Of a stretch of DNA of 64,000 nt, positions 41,295 to 49,807 are shown in pieces. Origin of the DNA: Bradyrhizobium sp. dw_78 (lineage in GTDB: Bacteria; Pseudomonadota; Alphaproteobacteria; Rhizobiales; Xanthobacteraceae); contig NZ_JAAVUS010000008.1 in the NCBI RefSeq assembly GCF_018449525.1, forward strand, positions 248,001 through 312,000. Reading direction: 5' to 3'. The notes beneath the pieces were generated by a model that worked only from the letters and a program-made list of their open reading frames with translations, did not search any database and was not told where the DNA came from. Made by a program: the position numbers and the translations under genes. Numbering within the stretch: position 1 is the stretch's first letter; every line of letters starts with the position of its first letter.

Positions 41295-41972
41295 TTATTG
41301 CACCGAGCTGCCGCCGCCTTGCAGCGCGAGCTGCGAGTTAAAAGGGGAGTCACCGTGGTGCGGTTCGAGCACCACCACAACAGCGCCCACTTTCACCCGG
41401 TTATAGAGGTCGATCGCGTCCTCGTTGGTCATCCGGATGCAGCCGGAGGAAATCGACGCGCCGATATATTCGGGCTGGTTGGTGCCGTGAATCCGGAACA
41501 GCGTGTCCTTGCCGTTCGCATAGAGATACATCGCGCGCGAGCCCATCGGATTGTCCGGTCCCGGCGCCACGAAAGAGGGAACGCCCATCCGCTCGATCTC
41601 GCCCTGGGTCGGATGCCAGGCCGGCCATTCGGCCATCGCGCCGACCTTGGCCACGCCGGACCAGGCCATTGCTTCCTCACCGACGGTGATGCCGTAGCGG
41701 ATCGCCTTGCCGTTATCGAGGACGTAGTAGAGATAATGATTGTCGGAATCGACCAGGATCGAGCCCGGCGCTTCCTTGCGATGATAGTCGACGATGGCGC
41801 GGCGGAACGGCTCGGGAATCGGCACGTTCGTATAGCGAATCTTGGCCAGCAATTCCTTGTCATGCGGCTTGAATGCGGCGGTATTGGTCGCCTCATAGGT
41901 TGTGGCCTGCATGCAACCTGACAGCATCAGTCCGGAGGCCAGAATCCCCAGTGTTACCTTGAGCGACGACAT
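41295..41972 (-). CDS. L,D-transpeptidase lipoprotein (YkuD domain)
   Basis: A 225-residue protein with a lipoprotein signal (LGILASGLMLSGC, acylated Cys near residue 20). The YkuD catalytic motif is HGTN followed by SSGCIRM with the nucleophilic Cys. It cross-links peptidoglycan (3-3 links) or anchors proteins to it in the periplasm. ATG 41972 is preferred to a TTG four codons upstream. It is convergent with the extensin-like gene, also a wall protein, sharing a terminator. Confidence 0.92.
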   Translation of the reverse strand: MSSLKVTLGILASGLMLSGCMQATTYEATNTAAFKPHDKELLAKIRYTNVPIPEPFRRAIVDYHRKEAPGSILVDSDNHYLYYVLDNGKAIRYGITVGEEAMAWSGVAKVGAMAEWPAWHPTQGEIERMGVPSFVAPGPDNPMGSRAMYLYANGKDTLFRIHGTNQPEYIGASISSGCIRMTNEDAIDLYNRVKVGAVVVVLEPHHGDSPFNSQLALQGGGSSVQ

Positions 41973-42307
41973 GTGTAGATCCAATCGAAAATCTTGCGTA
42001 CGAATCGCCCAAATTGCGCCGTAACCGCGACGATTCCATTGCCGTTATTATCGCCGGAATCAGCCATAATTCCAGAGCGGAGATGTGCATCCTGCAATGC
42101 GGATAGTTTCTGTGTCTTTTTTGCCGCATGTTTTGCGATTCCTGGCGTATTTTCGGGCAGTTGACGGCACTGTGCCAGGATGTGTCACATCCGGGCCACT
42201 CCGTGGCCGTAGATATGGATTGGCGGTCCATGCGCCGCCCAGGAAACGCTTGCCAGAATCGAGCCGATCCTAGTTGGGTGGCTTCAAGTTCAGTTCTGGA
42301 GTTCTGC

Positions 42308-43288
42308 ATGCTTTCGGTGTTCACCCCCTCTGAGGTCTCGCTCAAAAAAGCCGCTTCGGTCGATCTCTCCGCGCTGCCCGAGGCCGCGGTCTGGATCGAT
42401 CTCCTCAAGCCGACCGCGGAAGAGGACCGTGCCGTGGAGCGGCTGGCCGGCATCGCGGTGCCGACCCGGGAAGACATGCAGGAAATCGAGATTTCCAGCC
42501 GGCTCTATGTCGAAAACGGCGCCCGCTACATGACGGCGACCCTGATGTGTTCGTCGGACAGCGAGAATCCGCGCACCACCGCCGTGACCTTCATTCTCGC
42601 CGGCCACCGGCTGGTGACCGTGCGTTACGATTCGCCGAAGCCGTTCCTGCTGGTGGAGAACAAGCTGGCGCGCGCCTGTCCGCATGCTGTCACCGGCGAG
42701 ATGGTGCTGATGGAATTGCTCGACGCGGTGATCGACCGCACCGCCGACATCTTGGAGCGCACCGGCGGCGACATGGACGCCATCAGCCACGAGATTTTCG
42801 AGCCCGGAGGGGACGCGCGCACCGGACACGCCAAGCGCTATTCCGATATCCTGATCGCGATCGGCCGCAAGGGCGACCTCACCTCCAAGGTGCGCGAGAG
42901 CCTGGTCTCGGTCGGCCGCGTCGTGACCTTCGTTACCGCCGCGATCGATGGCGTCAAATGGTCCAAGGACATGCGCGAGCAATTGAAGACCATGCAGCGC
43001 GACGTGGTCTCGCTGACCGATCACGCGTCTTACCTGTCCAGCAAGATCACCTTCGTGCTGGACGCGATGCTCGGCGTGGTCAATCTCGAGCAGAATAACA
43101 TCATCAAGCTGTTTTCGGTGATGGCGGTGGTGTTGATGCCGCCGACGCTGATCGCTTCGATCTACGGCATGAATTTCAAGATCATGCCGGAACTGGAATG
43201 GACCCACGGCTATCCGATGGCGCTGCTCATGATGGTGCTGGCGGCGGTGCTGCCCTACTTCATCTTCAAGTGGAAGAAGTGGCTTTAG
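42308..43288 (+). CDS. CorA-type magnesium/divalent metal transporter
   Basis: A 326-residue protein with a large cytoplasmic N-domain and two C-terminal membrane helices. The GMN selectivity motif is at about 287-289 (IYGMNF) at the end of the first helix (FSVMAVVLMPPTLIASI). The C-terminus is the usual basic IFKWKKWL. It moves Mg2+ or other divalent cations through the inner membrane as a pentamer. ATG 42308 has GGAG upstream. The frame is open earlier, from 42128, but without homology. Confidence 0.94.
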   Translation: MLSVFTPSEVSLKKAASVDLSALPEAAVWIDLLKPTAEEDRAVERLAGIAVPTREDMQEIEISSRLYVENGARYMTATLMCSSDSENPRTTAVTFILAGHRLVTVRYDSPKPFLLVENKLARACPHAVTGEMVLMELLDAVIDRTADILERTGGDMDAISHEIFEPGGDARTGHAKRYSDILIAIGRKGDLTSKVRESLVSVGRVVTFVTAAIDGVKWSKDMREQLKTMQRDVVSLTDHASYLSSKITFVLDAMLGVVNLEQNNIIKLFSVMAVVLMPPTLIASIYGMNFKIMPELEWTHGYPMALLMMVLAAVLPYFIFKWKKWL

Positions 43289-43450
43289 GCCACGCTGTCG
43301 GCGCAACCGCGGAACCGGGTTCCAGGTGGCGATATTGGACAAGAAACCTGCCTCATCTGCCGCAATTTCTCCCGTAAAATTTGAGCGTTACGCTGAACTT
43401 TTGAGCCAAATTTGTCTGCGATAACGCGGCTCCACACCGCGAGGACTGCA

Positions 43451-43651
43451 ATGGTTGAGAAAGTCATAACTAAACCCAACATCGTCGACTTCTCGCGATA
43501 TCAACAGGGCCGTAATTCCCACGACAAGGCGCGCGCGTTTGCGGCGCGAATCTGTCGGCATTGTGGAGCGGCACTGTTGGAAGGTGAGAATGAAGACGAT
43601 TGCTCCAGTGCCGTTGACACTGGAACTGCGCGCAGGTTCCGCGCCGATTGA
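43451..43651 (+). CDS. Small hypothetical protein with a zinc-ribbon-like CxxC
   Basis: A 66-residue basic/acidic protein (MVEKVITKPNIVDFSRYQQG). The centre has ICRHCGAALLEGENEDDCSS, a CxxC knuckle with one further Cys 14 residues on, so metal binding would need a partner or be incomplete. GAGGA stands before ATG 43451. There is no signal peptide. It lies alone between corA and repeat family C. Function unknown; the gene is supported by its ribosome-binding site and the Cys motif only. Confidence 0.5.
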   Translation: MVEKVITKPNIVDFSRYQQGRNSHDKARAFAARICRHCGAALLEGENEDDCSSAVDTGTARRFRAD

Positions 43652-43733
43652 CGGCGCATCGGTCGCTATCGCAAGGGTTGCATCCCCTGCGACGCGCGCG
43701 ACTGTGTTCGCATGGGGATAACCGGGCTTATCA

Positions 43734-43831
43734 CGCTTTCGAGCGAAGCGGCTTCCGGTTGGCGTGAGGAAAACGCGTCGAAACAAAACGTTGGAGCCCG
43801 GTTCTGATGCAATCAGAACCGATAGGCTCTA
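43734..43831 (+). repeat. Intergenic repeat family C, copy 3
   Basis: GGCGTGAGGAAAACGCGTCG is followed by CGGTTCTGATGCAATCAGAACCG. It ends at the stop of the convergent SDR gene. Confidence 0.75.
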
Positions 43832-44581
43832 AACGTGCTGGCCGCCGTTGATGTGGATCTCGGCGCCGTTGACGTAGGACGAGGTCTCCGTACACAGCAC
43901 ATAGATGATCTTGGCGACTTCGTCCGGCGTGCCCAGCCGGTGCATCGGGATCTGCTCCTCGACGATCTTCTCGGTTCCCGGCGACAGGATCGAGGTGTCG
44001 ATCTCGCCCGGAGCGATCGAATTGACGCGGACGCCGACGCGGCCGAATTCCGAAGCCATTTCGCGGGTCAATGAGGCCAGCGCCGCCTTCGAGGTCGCGT
44101 AGGCCGCGCCGGCGAACGGATGCACGCGGGAACCGGCGATCGAGGTGACGTTGACGACGGAACCCTTGGCGGCCTTCAACTCATCCATCAATCCGCGCGC
44201 CATCATGATCGGGGCGAAGAAGTTCACCCGGAACACGTGGCTCCAGGTCTCGATGTCGGTATCGATCGCGCCAAGACGCCCGCCGCCTTTGCCCTTCGGC
44301 GAGATCGCGGCGTTGTTGACCAGCGCATGCAGCTCGCCGTTCTCCAGCCTCTGGCGGATTTCCGAGATCGCGCGCGTGGTGTCTTCGTGGTCGGCCAGAT
44401 CGACCTGGATGTGATCCTCAGGTCCGGCGCCCCACGGGCAGACCTCCGGAAACGGATGCCGCGAGCAGGTGATGACGCGCCATCCGGCCGAGGAAAAGCG
44501 GATCCCGGTGGCGTGACCGATGCCGCGGCTGGCTCCGGTCAGAAGCAGCGTGCGCCGCGGCGCATTGTGGGAAGCGGACAT
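43829..44581 (-). CDS. SDR-family NAD(P)-dependent oxidoreductase
   Basis: A 250-residue classical SDR: TGASRGIGHATG at the N-terminus, NNAAISPKG in the middle, Ser in NVTSIAGSRVHPF and Tyr-Lys in AAYATSKAAL. The C-terminus is SSYVNGAEIHINGGQHV. The arrangement resembles 3-oxoacyl-ACP reductase-like SDRs, but the substrate cannot be predicted. It follows pdxH on the same strand with a hairpin between them. Confidence 0.88.
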   Translation of the reverse strand: MSASHNAPRRTLLLTGASRGIGHATGIRFSSAGWRVITCSRHPFPEVCPWGAGPEDHIQVDLADHEDTTRAISEIRQRLENGELHALVNNAAISPKGKGGGRLGAIDTDIETWSHVFRVNFFAPIMMARGLMDELKAAKGSVVNVTSIAGSRVHPFAGAAYATSKAALASLTREMASEFGRVGVRVNSIAPGEIDTSILSPGTEKIVEEQIPMHRLGTPDEVAKIIYVLCTETSSYVNGAEIHINGGQHV

Positions 44582-44604
44582 GGATGGTTCTTTCGTTCTT
44601 CGTC

Positions 44605-44627
44605 ATGCCCGGCCTTGTGCCGGGCAT
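44605..44627. repeat. Hairpin between pdxH and the SDR gene
   Basis: ATGCCCGG (44605-44612) is inverted at 44620-44627 around a 7-base loop, part of a GTCATGCCCGGCCTTGTGCC repeat common in related genomes. It may weaken read-through from pdxH into the SDR gene. Confidence 0.55.
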
Positions 44628-44646
44628 CCACGTCTTCGGACTCGTT

Positions 44647-45288
44647 TCAGGGATAAAGCCTCACCTTGGACCAGCCGCCGTCAGGCGCCTCGCGGCGGAA
44701 TTCGATGCGGTCATGCAGGCGGAACGGGCGGTCGTGCCAGAACTCGAAGCGCAGCGGCGCGATCCGCCAGCCGCTCCATCCCGGCGGCCGCGGCACGTCG
44801 CCGATGATATATTTAGCGGCGACCTTGGCGATCGCCTGTTCGAACGCAAAACGGCTTTCCAGCGGCTGCGACTGCTTGCTGGCCCAGGCGCCGATCTGGG
44901 CCTGTTTTGCCCTGGTCGCGAAATAGGCGTCGGCCTCGGCATCCGTCACCGCGGATACGCTGCCGCGGATGCGCACCTGCCGGCGCAGCGACTTCCAGTG
45001 GAACAGTAACGCCGCTTTAGGATTTGCGGCGAGTTCGTGGCCCTTCTGGCTGGCAATATGGCTGTAGAACACGAAACCCGCGGCGTCATAGCCCTTCATC
45101 AGCACCATGCGCAGGTCGGGCAGGCCCGTTTCGTCCACGGTCGCCAGCGCCATTGCGTTGGGATCGTTCGGCTCGGTCTTCATGGCCTCGGCGAACCACT
45201 CGGCAAACAGCGCGAACGGCTCTTCGGCCGCGGTGAAATCACCGGATGTTAACGGTGTCGGGTGTTGGATAGAGGTCGTGTCCGTCAT
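44647..45288 (-). CDS. pdxH: Pyridoxamine 5'-phosphate oxidase
   Basis: A 213-residue FMN enzyme of vitamin B6 synthesis and salvage, oxidising PNP/PMP to PLP with O2. Family motifs are RMVLMKGYDAAGFVFYSH (FMN contact), SQKGHELAANPKAALLFHW and QVRIRG. The C-terminal W..PLRFEFWHDRPFRLHDR segment and the final KVRLYP are also present. ATG 45288 gives the typical N-terminus MTDTTSIQHPTPL; a start seven codons upstream (45309) is possible. It is divergent from a small lipoprotein gene, with a repeated palindromic site between. Confidence 0.96.
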   Translation of the reverse strand: MTDTTSIQHPTPLTSGDFTAAEEPFALFAEWFAEAMKTEPNDPNAMALATVDETGLPDLRMVLMKGYDAAGFVFYSHIASQKGHELAANPKAALLFHWKSLRRQVRIRGSVSAVTDAEADAYFATRAKQAQIGAWASKQSQPLESRFAFEQAIAKVAAKYIIGDVPRPPGWSGWRIAPLRFEFWHDRPFRLHDRIEFRREAPDGGWSKVRLYP

Positions 45289-45335
45289 GCCAGGAGATTC
45301 CGGTTGCATCCGCCCGCGACCCAGAGCGTGCTATC

Positions 45336-45380
45336 GCCCCGGTACAGGCAAGTCCCGTATAGGAGAGTCCTATATAGGAC
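45336..45380. promoter_or_regulatory. Three degenerate 15-bp tandem repeats ending in a perfect palindrome
   Basis: Units at 45336-45350, 45351-45365 and 45366-45380 share CC-N2-TA-N-AGG with exact 15-base spacing. The last contains GTCCTATATAGGAC (45367-45380), a perfect 14-bp palindrome. The site lies between divergent pdxH and the lipoprotein gene. Confidence 0.5.
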
Positions 45381-45426
45381 ATGGCCGCGCGTTGGCCTAT
45401 CCACGATCAGGCCGGCGGGGGCTGTG

Positions 45427-45834
45427 ATGACACTGATTCTAATCGGCGTGGGCTCCAGCGGCTGTAGCATGACCCGCGCCGGCGACGCGTTCGCCAAAAT
45501 GGAAGGCCCGGAGATGACGGGCTCGCTCATGGCCACGCCCAAGCCCACGCCTATGCCGACCGAGAGCGACCTTGCCTTTGCCCGCAACGCCGCCTCCGAC
45601 GTGCTGACCAGGGGCAACAAGGATTCCAGCCAGCCCTGGGAAAACCCCCAGACCGGCGCGCGCGGCTCGGTGACGCCGCTGGCCGAGGCCTATTCTTCGG
45701 AGGGACGCACCTGCCGGGATTTCCTGGCAAGCTATGTCAACGGCAATTCGGAAAGCTGGCTGCAAGGCGCGGCCTGCCAGTCCGGTCGGGGCCGCTGGGA
45801 AATCCATGCCCTCAAGCCGTGGAAGCAAAGTTGA
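45427..45834 (+). CDS. RT0821/Lpp0805-type surface lipoprotein
   Basis: A 135-residue protein starting MTLILIGVGSSGCSMTRAGD. The short hydrophobic start with GSSGC is a lipobox-like site. After a Pro-Thr-rich linker (ATPKPTPMPTES) comes the family C-terminal domain, with EGRTCRDFLASYVNG and SWLQGAACQSGRGRWEI. It is related to bacterial 17-kDa surface-antigen C-termini of unknown function. The signal is short, so the true start may lie upstream (an in-frame GTG is at 45424). Confidence 0.72.
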   Translation: MTLILIGVGSSGCSMTRAGDAFAKMEGPEMTGSLMATPKPTPMPTESDLAFARNAASDVLTRGNKDSSQPWENPQTGARGSVTPLAEAYSSEGRTCRDFLASYVNGNSESWLQGAACQSGRGRWEIHALKPWKQS

Positions 45835-45942
45835 GGCGCTCCATTCCCCGTTGTAAAAATACCACGAAGACCCCAAATGATGCCGGAGCGGGCGAACTGC
45901 CCGGAATTTCAAGGTCTGATTTCCCTGAAGGAGACGTGACGG

Positions 45943-46914
45943 ATGCGCGACCCCTATGAGGTCTTGGGGGTGCCGCGGGGCGCCAGCGCTGCGGCGATCA
46001 AGAGCGCCTATCGCAAGCTTGCCAAGAAGCATCACCCCGACAACAACAAGAATGATCCGAAGGCGGCGGAGCGTTTTGCCGAGCTGAATTCGGCCAACGA
46101 GATTCTCAGCGACGAGGAAAAGCGCAAGCAATTCGATCGCGGCGAGATCGACGCCGAAGGCAAGCCGCGGTTCCAGGGTTTTCCCGGTGGCGGCGACCCG
46201 AGGGCGCGTGGGTTCTCGCCCGGTGGTGGCGGTGGCGGCGGATTCGAATCGCGGACGTTCCGCAGCGGCGGTGCCGGTGGCGCCGGCGGCTTCGAGGACA
46301 TACTCAACAGCATGTTCAGCGGTGCGGCGCGCGGCGGCCGGCCCGGCGGAGGCTCGGCGTTCGAATTCGATCCGGGCGGCATCGCGCTCGATCTCGACCT
46401 CAGCGTTTCGATGTCGGTGTCGCTGGAAGAGGCGGTTAAGGGCGCGGAGAAGCGCGTCCGGTTGCCGACCGGCAAGGAGCTCAACGTCAAGATTCCGGCC
46501 GGGGTCGTCGCCGGCCAGCAGATCCGCCTCAAGGGGCAGGGCGATACGGCGGCCGGCCATCCGCCGGGCGACCTGCTGATCACGATCAACATCGCGCCGC
46601 ATCCCTTCTTCAAAGTCGACGGCAGCGACCTGCGGGTCGATTTGCCGATCACGCTGTACGAGGCCGTCTTGGGCGGCAAGGTCCGGGTGCCGACGCTGGG
46701 CAACGCGGTTGAATTGTCGATCCCGAAAAATACCTCCAGCGGCCGGATCTTCCGGCTGAAGGGCAAGGGATTGCCGAAGCCGGGAGGAGCGGCGGGGGAT
46801 CTGTTCGTCACCACCCGGATCATGCTTCCGGACGGGAACGATGCGGAGCTGGAGGCGTTGATGGAAAAGTGGCGCGACGGACACCCCTACGATCCGCGCA
46901 GCGATCAGGCTTAG
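45943..46914 (+). CDS. J-domain co-chaperone (CbpA/DnaJ C-domain type)
   Basis: A 323-residue protein. The J-domain is residues 1-65 (DPYEVLGVPRGASAAAIK, HPD at 31-33). A Gly-rich linker with runs of seven Gly follows (about 85-140), then the two-part DnaJ C-terminal substrate-binding domain (from LSVSMSVSLEEAVKG). There is no Cys-rich zinc finger, so it is CbpA-like rather than DnaJ. It stimulates DnaK. GGAG precedes ATG 45943. Confidence 0.92.
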   Translation: MRDPYEVLGVPRGASAAAIKSAYRKLAKKHHPDNNKNDPKAAERFAELNSANEILSDEEKRKQFDRGEIDAEGKPRFQGFPGGGDPRARGFSPGGGGGGGFESRTFRSGGAGGAGGFEDILNSMFSGAARGGRPGGGSAFEFDPGGIALDLDLSVSMSVSLEEAVKGAEKRVRLPTGKELNVKIPAGVVAGQQIRLKGQGDTAAGHPPGDLLITINIAPHPFFKVDGSDLRVDLPITLYEAVLGGKVRVPTLGNAVELSIPKNTSSGRIFRLKGKGLPKPGGAAGDLFVTTRIMLPDGNDAELEALMEKWRDGHPYDPRSDQA

Positions 46915-47330
46915 AGCGTGTTCGGGCCAAAGCCTGCCGCGGCCCTGGACAATGGGGGATCGTGGTTGGCGTGAGGAAAAGGCGTCGAAACGATAATCTA
47001 TCGTGTTTTCGAGCGAGCTTCGGTTCTGATTCACGCAGAACCGATCATGCTTCAGACCCGGTCGCCTTGCGTCACGCCGAGGAGTAGGCTCGTGTGATGC
47101 CGAAAAAGGGTGCGGCCTCGAAAGGGGGACCAGCGTGGTTACCAAACCCCGATCGAGGCCGCCTGCGTCGATCGGCGGATCGAGCGCATTACAATTTCAC
47201 GTGAGCCCCGGTGCGATATTGAGACGCACCCATGTCCTGATTCCAGATTTTCAATGTCCGAATTGGGACATCGTGGATGACCTAATTGCCTTCGACGCGT
47301 TCTGCCGCCTGTTTGCGTCCCGCTCGTTTG
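46915..47330. other. Intergenic region after the J-domain gene, with repeat family C copy 4
   Basis: The first 130 bases hold a diverged copy of repeat family C (GGCGTGAGGAAAAGGCGTCG and CGGTTCTGATTCACGCAGAA). Further on, GGCCTCGA (47114-47121) is inverted at 47153-47160, a long-range hairpin, and a small palindrome lies at 47254-47271. An open frame from 47135 runs into the antisense of the next gene and is not convincing. Confidence 0.55.
47254..47271. promoter_or_regulatory. Inverted repeat ATGTCC-N6-GGACAT
   Basis: Exact 6-base arms around GAATTG, 60 bases beyond the stop of the anti-sigma gene. Function unknown. Confidence 0.25.
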
Positions 47331-48101
47331 TCAGCCGCCGGCGATTTCAGTCTGGTCGTAGACCAGATGTGCGATCTGGTTGAGCCGCTCCTTGTCCACC
47401 GCTCCGCTGAAGACGTAGCCGACACTGCCATTGGCCCAGAACATCGCGCCGTCGCCGTTGCTCGACGCATAGTGCATGTGGGTGGTCTTCATGTCGGCCC
47501 GCGAGGCGTAGAGCGTGAAGCGCTGCCCGGTCGGGCTCTCATACATCAGGAACGCCGCCGGTCCTTCCGGTCCGGGCAATAGCCGGCCGCCGACCAGCTT
47601 GAGCCCGGTGACCTCGAGCTCCGGCGCCTTGACGTCATAGCCGCAACGCTTCGACAGCCACGATATCAGGTGGTCGCGTTCGGAAGCTTCTACCTCGACG
47701 GGATGGCGCAGCTCGACCACATAGAGCCGGTGCGCGTCCAGTGCATCCACCGTGAAGTTCTGGAAGGTCGAAGGCGAGCCGATCACGCCGCGCGCCACCC
47801 AGCCGGCGCCGCCGCCGACGATGAAAGCCGCCAGGGCCGCGGCGACCGCCCCATAGATCCATTTGCGCGGTTGCCGCACCAGCCGCTCGATCTCCAGCCG
47901 CTTCGGCACGGCCTCGTCGAGGACGGAATCGTAGCGCGCATGCAGCGCGTCCGCCATCGCGCGCCATGACTGCACCCGCGCCGCATCGTCGGGATGGGCC
48001 GCGAGCCATGCCTCGACATCGCCGCGGCGCTCCGCCGGCAATTCATTGTCGACATAGGCGTGCAGTTCGTCTTCGGTGACGGGGATTTGGGGCTCGGTCA
48101 T
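47331..48101 (-). CDS. Anti-sigma factor, membrane-bound
   Basis: A 256-residue protein with a cytoplasmic N-domain (MTEPQIPVTEDELHAYVDNELPAERRGDVEAWLAAHP in two parts, the usual ZAS-like anti-sigma start without Cys). One membrane helix (IYGAVAAALAAFIVGGGAGWVA, about 82-103) and a periplasmic domain ending VYDQTEIAGG follow. The periplasmic SRADMKTTHMHYA and GDGAMFWANGSVGYVFSG fit the NrsF/ChrR-unrelated alphaproteobacterial anti-sigma family. It would hold the ECF sigma factor encoded upstream on the same strand, 162 bases away. The inducing signal is unknown. Confidence 0.85.
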   Translation of the reverse strand: MTEPQIPVTEDELHAYVDNELPAERRGDVEAWLAAHPDDAARVQSWRAMADALHARYDSVLDEAVPKRLEIERLVRQPRKWIYGAVAAALAAFIVGGGAGWVARGVIGSPSTFQNFTVDALDAHRLYVVELRHPVEVEASERDHLISWLSKRCGYDVKAPELEVTGLKLVGGRLLPGPEGPAAFLMYESPTGQRFTLYASRADMKTTHMHYASSNGDGAMFWANGSVGYVFSGAVDKERLNQIAHLVYDQTEIAGG

Positions 48102-48263
48102 GCTCGTCGTCTCTGTCTGGTCCCGGCCGAGGTCGATCGCCCGGCCGGTTGCGATTCCTCCCGCGGAGGAGGATTGGGAAGAAGCCGTCGTGATTCAAAT
48201 TCGATCATCGCATCCATATCATTTCCGCTTTCAATCCATTGCCCGATGCATTATCGCTCCCCG

Positions 48264-48752
48264 TCATTTCACCCGCCGCAGCGCCGGGCGCTCGCCCTCG
48301 AGCGAGGCTTTCACATGGGCGCGGGCGCGGGCGAGGCGGGACATCACGGTGCCGATCGGCACGCCCTGGATGTCGGCCACCTCGCGGTAGCTCAATCCCT
48401 CCAGCATCACCAGCAGCAGCACCGAGCGCTGTTCCTCGACCAGCGTGGAAAGCGCGCGGGCGATGTCGCGGCCTTCCGCCTCGGTGCCGCTGGCGTCGGG
48501 ATTGTTGTCGAGCAGCGGCATGAATTGCGGCCGCCGGGCCAGCGAGCGGCGGCGGTTCTTGTTGAGGTTGGTCAGGATGGTGTAGAGCCAGCTCCTGATG
48601 TCGCCGCCGAGAAACAGCCGCTCCGAGCGCAGCGCCCGCACCAGCGTATCCTGCACCAGATCGTCGGCGATATCGGCATCGCGGGCCAGCGCGCGGGCGT
48701 AGCGGCGCAGGGCCGGGATCATGGTTTCGACACTGTCGCGAAAGGCGGTCAT
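48264..48752 (-). CDS. ECF-family RNA polymerase sigma factor
   Basis: A 162-residue group 4 sigma factor. Region 2 runs from about residue 12 (LRRYARALARDADIADDLVQ, promoter -10 contacts in RSWLYTILTNLNKN). Region 4 runs from about 100 (LSTLVEEQRSVLLLVMLEG, then the helix-turn-helix LSYREVADIQGVPIGTVMSR). No region 3 or extra domain is present. It is followed by the anti-sigma gene, a normal pairing for stress-response ECF factors. Another start four codons either way would not change the fold. Confidence 0.93.
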   Translation of the reverse strand: MTAFRDSVETMIPALRRYARALARDADIADDLVQDTLVRALRSERLFLGGDIRSWLYTILTNLNKNRRRSLARRPQFMPLLDNNPDASGTEAEGRDIARALSTLVEEQRSVLLLVMLEGLSYREVADIQGVPIGTVMSRLARARAHVKASLEGERPALRRVK

Positions 48753-48954
48753 GGAGACTCTGGGATCTATCTCTGCCGGCGGCGCGCCATGATGCGGGCG
48801 CGTCGCCTTACCTCAACCTAACACCCCGGTAGCCGGACTATTCCGGCCTTGAGGGCTTCCGCTCAAACAGCGTTAATTCGCCGTGGATTAAGGCTGTACC
48901 GCGGTGGAGGGCTGGTGTACCTCCAACCCCGGATCGTCTCGATTGGAAGCCGGA

Positions 48955-49785
48955 ATGACGCAAAATTCAGGTCTGATGCAGGGCAAGCGCGGAGTGATCA
49001 TCGGCGTCGCCAACAACCGCTCGATCGCCTGGGGCATCGCCAGGGCCTGCCGTGCGGCGGGGGCGGAGATCGCGCTGACCTGGCAGGGCGACGCCTTGAA
49101 GAAGCGCGTCGAGCCGCTGGCCGCCGAACTCGGCGGTATCCTGCTCGGTCATTGCGACGTCACCGATGCCGCGACCATCGACGCCGTGTTCGATGTCCTG
49201 AAACAGAAATGGGGCAAGATCGACTTCGTGGTCCACGCCATCGCCTTCTCCGACAAGGACCAGCTCGACGGCCGCTACCTCGAGACCACCGCGGACAATT
49301 TTTCAAAGACCATGCTGATCAGCTGCTACTCGCTGACGGCGATCGCGCAGCGCGCGGAAAAGCTCATGACCGACGGCGGCTCGATCGTGACCCTGACCTA
49401 TTACGGCGCCGAGAAGTGGATGGCGCATTACAACGTGATGGGCGTCGCCAAGGCGGCGCTGGAGGCAAGCGTGCGTTATCTCGCGGCCGATCTCGGCGAG
49501 AAGAACATTCGCGTCAACGCGATCTCGGCGGGGCCGATCAAGACGCTGGCGGCCTCCGGCATCGGCGATTTCCGCTACATTCTGAAGTGGAATGAACATA
49601 ACGCGCCGTTGCGGCGCAACGTGACAATTGAGGAAGTCGGCGACAGCGCGCTGTATCTGCTGTCGGAGATGTCGCGCGGCGTCACCGGCGAGGTGCATCA
49701 CGTCGATTCCGGTTATCACGTCCTCGGCATGAAGCGGCCGGAAGCGCCCGACATCTCGCTCGGCCATTCCCCGGCCCAAGAATAG
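48955..49785 (+). CDS. fabI: Enoyl-[acyl-carrier-protein] reductase (NADH), FabI
   Basis: A 276-residue FabI: GKRGVIIGVANNRSIAWGIA binds NAD, and the catalytic Tyr/Lys are in TYYGAEKWMAHYN and MGVAKAALEA (Tyr-x6-Lys). The substrate loop is AGPIKTLAASGI, and YHVLGM is near the C-terminus. It performs the last reduction of each fatty-acid elongation cycle. ATG 48955 with GGAAG upstream is preferred to the longer frame from 48904. It is followed 22 bases later by a phosphatase-family gene, so they may be co-transcribed. Confidence 0.95.
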   Translation: MTQNSGLMQGKRGVIIGVANNRSIAWGIARACRAAGAEIALTWQGDALKKRVEPLAAELGGILLGHCDVTDAATIDAVFDVLKQKWGKIDFVVHAIAFSDKDQLDGRYLETTADNFSKTMLISCYSLTAIAQRAEKLMTDGGSIVTLTYYGAEKWMAHYNVMGVAKAALEASVRYLAADLGEKNIRVNAISAGPIKTLAASGIGDFRYILKWNEHNAPLRRNVTIEEVGDSALYLLSEMSRGVTGEVHHVDSGYHVLGMKRPEAPDISLGHSPAQE

Positions 49786-49807
49786 TTCAGGAATAGTTGC
49801 AGGGTCG

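Noticed and set aside
47135..47383. An 82-codon + strand frame before the anti-sigma gene
   Set aside because: Its last third overlaps the 3' end of the anti-sigma gene in antisense and no signal, motif or clear ribosome-binding site supports it.
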